Source of the DNA: an uncultured Faecalibacterium sp.
GTDB taxonomy: Bacteria > Bacillota > Clostridia > Oscillospirales > Ruminococcaceae
Assembly: GCA_937880095.1 (NCBI GenBank)
Contig: CALFLK010000025.1
Coordinates: 1 to 64,000, forward strand
Length of the DNA stretch: 64,000 nt
Direction: 5' to 3'
The notes below the pieces were generated by a model that was given only the letters and a program-made list of their open reading frames with translations, ran no database searches and was not told where the DNA came from. Position numbers and translations under genes: made by a program. Below, in pieces: positions 59,039 through 64,000 of this stretch; within the stretch, counting starts at the first letter, position 1; every line of letters begins with the position of its first letter.

Positions 59039-59063
59039 ATTATGGGATAGAATCAAAGAAGTT

Positions 59064-59080
59064 TATACTAGTATACTAGT
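59064..59080 (+). repeat. TATACTAG tandem repeat forming a 14-bp palindrome
   Basis: TATACTAG occurs twice in a row, so that ACTAGTATACTAGT (59067-59080) is also a perfect palindrome. It abuts the TGGAGG ribosome site of the next gene and would be in its leader. Confidence 0.6.
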
Positions 59081-59095
59081 TGGAGGTGCTACACC

Positions 59096-59857
59096 ATGTT
59101 CGATACTGACAACACCGCTTTGCAGCAGGCAGAGCAGAAGTTGATGGAATCTGAGTCCGCTGCACGCCGCATTTTGCTGCGTCACATTGCAGCAGGCGTA
59201 GAAATCACGTCGTCCAACATCGTCATTGAAGACACGGTCGTGATTGAACCGGGCGCAACCATTTTGCCCGGAACCATTCTGCGTGGCAGCACCGTCATCG
59301 GTGCAGGCTGTGTCATCGGTCCCAACACACTGATTGAGGACAGCACCATCGGTGCAGGTACTACGGTCAACGCCAGCCAGATTTACGGCAGCCAAATCGG
59401 TGAAAAGAACAACATCGGTCCCTTCACCCATGTGCGCGTCAACACTGTGACCGATTATGGTGTACATCTGGGCGCCTATGTGGAAACCAAGAACTCCAAT
59501 CTGGCACGGGGCAACACGGTCAGCCACCTGACCTACATCGGCGACAGTGATGTGGGCAAGTACTGCAACTTTGGCTGCGGCACCGTCACCAGCAACTATG
59601 ACGGCAAGGACAAGCACCGCACCACCATCGGCGACTACTGCTTTATCGGCTGCAACACCAACCTGATTGCACCGGTAACCGTAGGTGACGGCGCTTATAC
59701 CGCAGCAGGCAGCACCATCACCAAGGATGTGCCTGCCGGAGATCTGGGCATTGCACGCCAGCGCCAGACCAATCTGGAAGGCTGGGCAAAGCCCCGCCTG
59801 GAAGCATACATTGCAAAGAAAACCAAGCTGGAAGAAGAGCAGAAGTCTAAAGGCTGA
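59096..59857 (+). CDS. Stand-alone GlmU-type acetyltransferase (left-handed beta helix)
   Basis: 253 residues (TTGGAGGTG upstream), corresponding only to the C-terminal half of GlmU. The hinge AARRILLRHIAAGVEI and then hexapeptide repeats (VVIEPGATILPGTILRGSTVIGAGCVIGPNTLIEDSTIG) lead to the acetyl-CoA site, NFGCGTVTSNYDGKDKHRTTIGD and GAYTAAGSTITKDVPAGDLGIARQRQ. The N-terminal uridylyltransferase Rossmann domain with its GTRM motif is absent. It would acetylate glucosamine 1-phosphate, and a separate uridylyltransferase must exist elsewhere. It leads pth and mfd, as glmU does in Bacillus. Confidence 0.88.
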   Translation: MFDTDNTALQQAEQKLMESESAARRILLRHIAAGVEITSSNIVIEDTVVIEPGATILPGTILRGSTVIGAGCVIGPNTLIEDSTIGAGTTVNASQIYGSQIGEKNNIGPFTHVRVNTVTDYGVHLGAYVETKNSNLARGNTVSHLTYIGDSDVGKYCNFGCGTVTSNYDGKDKHRTTIGDYCFIGCNTNLIAPVTVGDGAYTAAGSTITKDVPAGDLGIARQRQTNLEGWAKPRLEAYIAKKTKLEEEQKSKG

Positions 59858-59904
59858 GCTGAATTTCTTCCGCCATTTGAATAACAGCAAAGGACACGCA
59901 CAAA

Positions 59905-60480
59905 ATGGAAAATGATATCTGGCTGGTTGCCGGTCTAGGCAACCCGGAAAAGAAATATGACGGCACCCGCCACAACGCAGGCTTTGCAGGCATCGACTAT
60001 CTGGCTGACAAATGGAACATTCCGGTCAACAAGACCAAGTTTCAGGGTCTGTACGGTCAGGGCGAAGTAGATGGACACAAGGTCTTTCTGCTCAAGCCCC
60101 TGACCTACATGAACCTGTCCGGTCAGAGCATCGCACCGCTGGCGGCTTTCTACAAGATTCCCGCAAACCATGTCATCGTACTGTGTGATGATGTGACGCA
60201 GGCACCCGGTAAGCTGCGCATTCGTTCTTCCGGTTCTGCCGGTGGACATAACGGCTTGAAGAGCATCATTGCCAGCTTGGGTGGCGATCAGTTTGCCCGC
60301 ATCCGCATGGGTGTGGGTACCAAACCGCACCCGGACTATGACCTGGCAGACTGGGTACTGGGCAAGTTCCCGCCCGAAGACAAAAAGTCGCTGGAAGATC
60401 GCTTTGACGATATTGCCGCCGCTGCGCTGCTGATTATGGAAAACAACCTGGGTCAGGCACAGAACAAGTACAATCGTTGA
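59905..60480 (+). CDS. pth: Peptidyl-tRNA hydrolase
   Basis: 191 residues, typical Pth. It frees tRNAs from stalled peptidyl-tRNA. LVAGLGNPEKKYDGTRHNAGF has the catalytic His, PLTYMNLSG an Asn, VIVLCDDVTQAPGKLRIR the Asp (the second Asp position of a normally LVxDD-type motif), and GSAGGHNGLKSI the substrate loop. The start has an AAAGGA site. It lies 47 bases after the GlmU-like gene and 23 before mfd. In Bacillus the same gene (spoVC) also sits before mfd. Confidence 0.96.
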   Translation: MENDIWLVAGLGNPEKKYDGTRHNAGFAGIDYLADKWNIPVNKTKFQGLYGQGEVDGHKVFLLKPLTYMNLSGQSIAPLAAFYKIPANHVIVLCDDVTQAPGKLRIRSSGSAGGHNGLKSIIASLGGDQFARIRMGVGTKPHPDYDLADWVLGKFPPEDKKSLEDRFDDIAAAALLIMENNLGQAQNKYNR

Positions 60481-60503
60481 TGCCACTTTTGAGGTGATCT
60501 TTC

Positions 60504-63500
60504 ATGTACAAAACATTGCTGAAACAAACAACGGAATACGAAAAGATCACGGCGTCGCTGCACTCCTCTGGTGCTGCGGCGCTTTTCGGCATTCCGGCCG
60601 CCGGGCGCGCCTTGCTGTACGCTGCGATTGCAAAGGAAACCGGACGTCCGCTGTGCATCGTTACACCGGGCGAAGCCGAAGCGACACGCTTTGCTGCTGA
60701 TCTTTCCACATTAGGTGCCGCAGCATCGGTTTTCCCGCCCCGCGACTTTGTGCTGCGTCCCATCGAGGGCACCGGCCGCGAATACGAATATCGTCGTCTG
60801 GCTGTGCTGGGCGATTTGGCAGGCGGACGCTTGCAGGCAGTTTGTGTACCTGCCGAAGCACTGCTGCAATACACCATGCCGAAAGCGGATTTCTGCGCCA
60901 ACACTCTGACGCTGAAACCCGGTATGGAATATGACCAGAACACTTTGATGCGCCGCTTTTATGCTGCCGGTTATATCCGCCGCGCGCAGGTAGACGGACC
61001 GGGTCAGTTCTCGGTACGCGGCGACATTGTAGACTTGTACGCACCGGACATGAAACAGCCTGTGCGTATCGAATACTGGGGCGATGAAATCGACTCGATT
61101 TCCAGCTTTGATATGCTGACTCAGCGCCGTGAGGACCCGCTGGAAAAAATTTATCTTTCTCCAGCGCGCGAGGTGCTGTTCGGTGATACCGCACAGACCG
61201 CCGAATCCCTGCGTAGCTGGCTGGCAGGGCACAAAAGCAAAAAGAAAACCACGCTGGAAACGGTTATGGCTGGGGATTTGGCACTGCTGGACAGCGGCTC
61301 TATGCCAGAAGCCATGGACAAATATCTGGGTGTGCGCTACCCGAAACCCGCAACCATTCTGGACCATCTGGACGACCCGATTCTGATTCTGGAAGAACCT
61401 TGTTCCATTCGGGATGCCCAAAAGGCGACCCAGATGCGCCGGGACGGCGAAATGGAAGCTCTGCTGGAAGACGGCGTGCTTTGTCCCGGACTTGACCAGC
61501 TTTATCTGGACCAGACCGACCTGGACCGTTTTGTGGACCAGTACCCCACCTTGTTATGCGAAAACTTCATGCGCAGCCTGCACGGCTACCGCCTGAAGGA
61601 TTTGATTGACACACCAGCCCACGCACTGCCCAACTGGAGCGGCGAACTGGCTTTGCTGGTAGAAGATTTGGACCCGCTGCTGGCGCAGAACTATGCAGTC
61701 ACGCTGTTGGCTGGTACGCCGAAAGGCGCATCTGCACTATGCCGTGACTTGATTGACCGGGGCTATTCGGTTTCTATGAGCCGAGATGTTTTGCCCCGAC
61801 CCGGTGTGGTGCAGGTATTGCCCGGGCATTTATCCGGCGGTTGTGATTTGCCGTTTGCCCGCTATGCGCTGATTACCAGCCGACGGGCTGCCGCCGCCGA
61901 GGGCAGCGAAAAGAAACGCCGAAAAAACAAAGATGCACTTTCCAGCCTGAGCGATGTAAAACCGGGCGACTATGTGGTGCATCAGAACCACGGTATCGGC
62001 ATTTATTCCGGCATCCAGCGTTTGGAAGTGCAGGGTGCTATTAAAGATTATTTAAAGGTACAGTATTCCGGTGCGGACGTGTTATATGTTCCCGTCACCC
62101 AGCTGGACCTGCTGAGCCGTTACACCGCCCCCGGCGATGAAGAAAAGGTCAAACTGGCAAAGCTGGGCGGCGACGCTTGGCAAAAGACCCGCAGTCGTGT
62201 CAAGAAAGCCACTGAAGACATGGCAAAAGAGCTGATTGAGCTGTATGCCCGTCGGCAAAAAGCAGAGGGCTTTGCTTTCCCGCCGGACGGCGACTGGCAG
62301 CGAGATTTTGAAACCCGCTTTGCTTACGACGAAACCGACGACCAGCTGAATGCCACTGCCGAAATCAAGCGAGATATGGAACAACCGCACCCCATGGACC
62401 GCCTGCTGTGCGGCGACGTGGGCTTTGGCAAAACCGAAGTGGCACTGCGTGCTGCGTTCAAAGCCATCATGGGCGGCAAACAGGTTGCTATTCTGGCACC
62501 CACTACGCTGCTGGCTTGGCAGCATTACAATACCATCGTCAGCCGTATGGAAGCGTTCCCGGTGAAAATCGGTCTGCTGAACCGTATGCGCAGCACCAAG
62601 CAGCAGAAACAGACTCTGGCAGATTTGCGGTCCGGTGTACTGGATATTGTAATCGGTACCCATCGACTGCTATCTAAAGATGTACAGTTTAAGGATTTAG
62701 GGCTCGTCATCATCGACGAGGAGCAGCGCTTTGGCGTCAAACACAAAGAAGCCTTAAAAACCAACTTTATCGGTGTGGATATGCTGACCTTGTCCGCCAC
62801 GCCGATTCCCCGCACATTGAATATGGCAATGAGCGGTATCCGTGATATGTCCACCATCGAGCAGCCGCCCTTTGAGCGCCAGCCTGTGGAAACCTACGTC
62901 ATGGAATACAACGCTCCCATTGTGGCACAGGCAATTAAAAAGGAACTGGCGCGCGGCGGTCAGGTGTATTATCTGCACAACCGGGTAGACACGCTGGAAG
63001 ATACCGCGGCACGGATTTCCAAAATGGTACCGGGCGCACGCATGGGTCTTGCTCATGGCAAAATGAGCGAGGACGAATTGAGCAGCGTTTGGCAGCACCT
63101 GATTGACGGCGAAATCGACGTGCTGGTCTGCACAACTTTGATTGAAACCGGCATCGACGTGCGCAACTGCAACACCCTGATTATTGAGGATGCTGACCGA
63201 ATGGGTCTGTCCCAGCTGTACCAGATTCGCGGACGTGTAGGTCGAAGCGGACGCAAAGCATACGCTTACTTTACCTTCCGCCGGGACAAAGTGCTGAACG
63301 ATGTTGCCCGCAAGCGTTTGAACGCCATTCGGGAATTTACTTCGTTTGGTTCCGGTTTCCGCATTGCCATGCGTGACTTGCAGATTCGCGGTGCAGGCAG
63401 TCTGCTGGGTCATAGTCAGCATGGACACATGGAATCCGTCGGCTATGATTTGTATATTAAGATGTTGAATCAGGCGATTGCGCAGGCAAAGGGCGAGCCG

Positions 63501-63968
63501 ATTCAGCACGATAAGAGCGAAAGCCTCATCGACATTCGCGTGGACGCTTATATCCCGGAAAAATATATTCCGGACAGCGAGGGCCGCATCGAAGCCTACA
63601 AGCGCATTGCTGCCATCCAAACCCCAGAGGATGCCGCCGACGTACTGGACGAACTCATCGACCGTTACGGCGATCCACCGCCGTCTGTCAGCAGTCTGGT
63701 CAGCGTTTCGCTGGTGCGTGTGCTGGCTGCAAGTTTGGGCGTATACGAAGTTACCCAGAAGAAGGATGTGCTGACCCTGTGGCTGAACGAGCTGAGCGTG
63801 GAAATGATTCGCAAGCTTCTGCTTGCCTGGGAGGGTCGTGTGGTGCCCGGCGCCGGTGCAAAGCCGTATCTGTCGATTACGTTGCATGACGACGAACAAC
63901 CCTTGGCACTGTTGAAGGCTGTTTTGGAAAGCATGACCCAGCCCATCGACCAGCTGGACGAAGCATAA
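60504..63968 (+). CDS. mfd: Transcription-repair coupling factor
   Basis: 1154 residues, complete (normal about 1150). It removes stalled RNA polymerase and recruits UvrA. The N-terminal UvrB-like part (DFVLRPIEGTGREYEYRRLAVL, PGQFSVRGDIVDLYAP) is followed by the RNA polymerase-binding CarD-like domain (PGDYVVHQNHGIGIYSGIQRL). Then comes the RecG-type translocase: LLCGDVGFGKTEVALRAAF (Walker A), IIDEEQRFGVKHKE (DExQ), SATPIPRTLNMA, and GRVGRSGRKAYAYF (motif VI). A TRCF C-terminal domain closes it (YIPEKYIPDSEGRIEAYKRIA). GAGGTGAT lies before the ATG. Confidence 0.97.
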   Translation: MYKTLLKQTTEYEKITASLHSSGAAALFGIPAAGRALLYAAIAKETGRPLCIVTPGEAEATRFAADLSTLGAAASVFPPRDFVLRPIEGTGREYEYRRLAVLGDLAGGRLQAVCVPAEALLQYTMPKADFCANTLTLKPGMEYDQNTLMRRFYAAGYIRRAQVDGPGQFSVRGDIVDLYAPDMKQPVRIEYWGDEIDSISSFDMLTQRREDPLEKIYLSPAREVLFGDTAQTAESLRSWLAGHKSKKKTTLETVMAGDLALLDSGSMPEAMDKYLGVRYPKPATILDHLDDPILILEEPCSIRDAQKATQMRRDGEMEALLEDGVLCPGLDQLYLDQTDLDRFVDQYPTLLCENFMRSLHGYRLKDLIDTPAHALPNWSGELALLVEDLDPLLAQNYAVTLLAGTPKGASALCRDLIDRGYSVSMSRDVLPRPGVVQVLPGHLSGGCDLPFARYALITSRRAAAAEGSEKKRRKNKDALSSLSDVKPGDYVVHQNHGIGIYSGIQRLEVQGAIKDYLKVQYSGADVLYVPVTQLDLLSRYTAPGDEEKVKLAKLGGDAWQKTRSRVKKATEDMAKELIELYARRQKAEGFAFPPDGDWQRDFETRFAYDETDDQLNATAEIKRDMEQPHPMDRLLCGDVGFGKTEVALRAAFKAIMGGKQVAILAPTTLLAWQHYNTIVSRMEAFPVKIGLLNRMRSTKQQKQTLADLRSGVLDIVIGTHRLLSKDVQFKDLGLVIIDEEQRFGVKHKEALKTNFIGVDMLTLSATPIPRTLNMAMSGIRDMSTIEQPPFERQPVETYVMEYNAPIVAQAIKKELARGGQVYYLHNRVDTLEDTAARISKMVPGARMGLAHGKMSEDELSSVWQHLIDGEIDVLVCTTLIETGIDVRNCNTLIIEDADRMGLSQLYQIRGRVGRSGRKAYAYFTFRRDKVLNDVARKRLNAIREFTSFGSGFRIAMRDLQIRGAGSLLGHSQHGHMESVGYDLYIKMLNQAIAQAKGEPIQHDKSESLIDIRVDAYIPEKYIPDSEGRIEAYKRIAAIQTPEDAADVLDELIDRYGDPPPSVSSLVSVSLVRVLAASLGVYEVTQKKDVLTLWLNELSVEMIRKLLLAWEGRVVPGAGAKPYLSITLHDDEQPLALLKAVLESMTQPIDQLDEA

Positions 63969-64000
63969 TACAGATTTCATGTATTTTCTATAGCATCTGC

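Overview
The window is a gap-free stretch of chromosome from a spore-forming, anaerobic member of the Clostridia, most likely an Oscillospiraceae/Butyricicoccaceae-type gut organism. The evidence is forespore and mother-cell sporulation genes (spoIIP, spoVAC, spoVAD, spoVAE), a sigI-rsgI pair, pyruvate phosphate dikinase, a PyrD/PyrK (type 1B) dihydroorotate dehydrogenase, moderate GC content by eye (low fifties), strong AGGAGG ribosome sites and several TTG starts. The class assignment is fairly secure; the family is inference. I saw no rRNA, tRNA, CRISPR array, transposase or phage gene. It reads as core chromosome rather than an island.

Layout. 0-4.3 kb, minus strand: a DUF308 membrane protein, a MATE exporter, a cytidylate-kinase-like protein and a C39-like protein lacking its cysteine. 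4.4-10.8 kb, plus strand: a small basic protein, then an aromatic operon pheA-aroB-aroC-aroQ-aroA and a WYL regulator. AroA, AroC and the chorismate mutase domain look normal, while AroB, AroQ and the prephenate dehydratase domain have lost many catalytic residues. 10.9-15.1 kb, minus: an SGNH/MBOAT O-acylation pair and an HtrA protease with a phased-repeat operator. 15.2-18 kb, plus: a GNAT-MnmM fusion and release factor 3. 18-24 kb: pullulanase, a double-AAA ATPase, a zinc-site-less M23 protein and an acidic membrane protein. 24-28.6 kb, minus: mutY, a polytopic membrane protein and asnS.

28.7-35.3 kb is the sporulation region: spoIIP, rpsT, then spoVAE and spoVAD, which are separated from spoVAC by two opposite-strand genes (an aldo/keto reductase and a polytopic membrane protein). 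Consensus-like sigma-E and sigma-F promoters precede spoIIP and spoVAC. 35.4-38.7 kb, plus: a DUF4358-like lipoprotein and a second MBOAT/DHHW pair. 38.8-41.4 kb, minus: a CPBP protease, a DEAD-box helicase and HU.

41.5-50.7 kb, minus, is the pyrimidine operon pyrC-pyrF-pyrK-pyrD-pyrE-carA-carB (pyrB is not in the window). It is preceded by a strong promoter, a 24-codon leader peptide and an intrinsic terminator whose stem starts at the leader stop codon, which looks like translation-coupled attenuation. CarA lacks the glutaminase Cys and His, so the carbamoyl phosphate synthetase probably uses free ammonia.

50.8-53.7 kb, minus, is the most novel-looking unit: sigI, an RsgI-like anti-sigma factor ending in about 85 acidic residues, and a separately transcribed lipoprotein with an even more extreme Asp tail. 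sigI and the lipoprotein gene share an otherwise unique promoter, CGACCCC-N19-CGGAWTCTATA, which I propose as the sigma-I promoter. 53.8-56 kb, minus: a GtrA protein and a frameshifted polytopic membrane gene. 56.2-58.8 kb, minus: ppdK. 59.1-64 kb, plus: a stand-alone GlmU acetyltransferase domain, pth and mfd, in a conserved Firmicute order.
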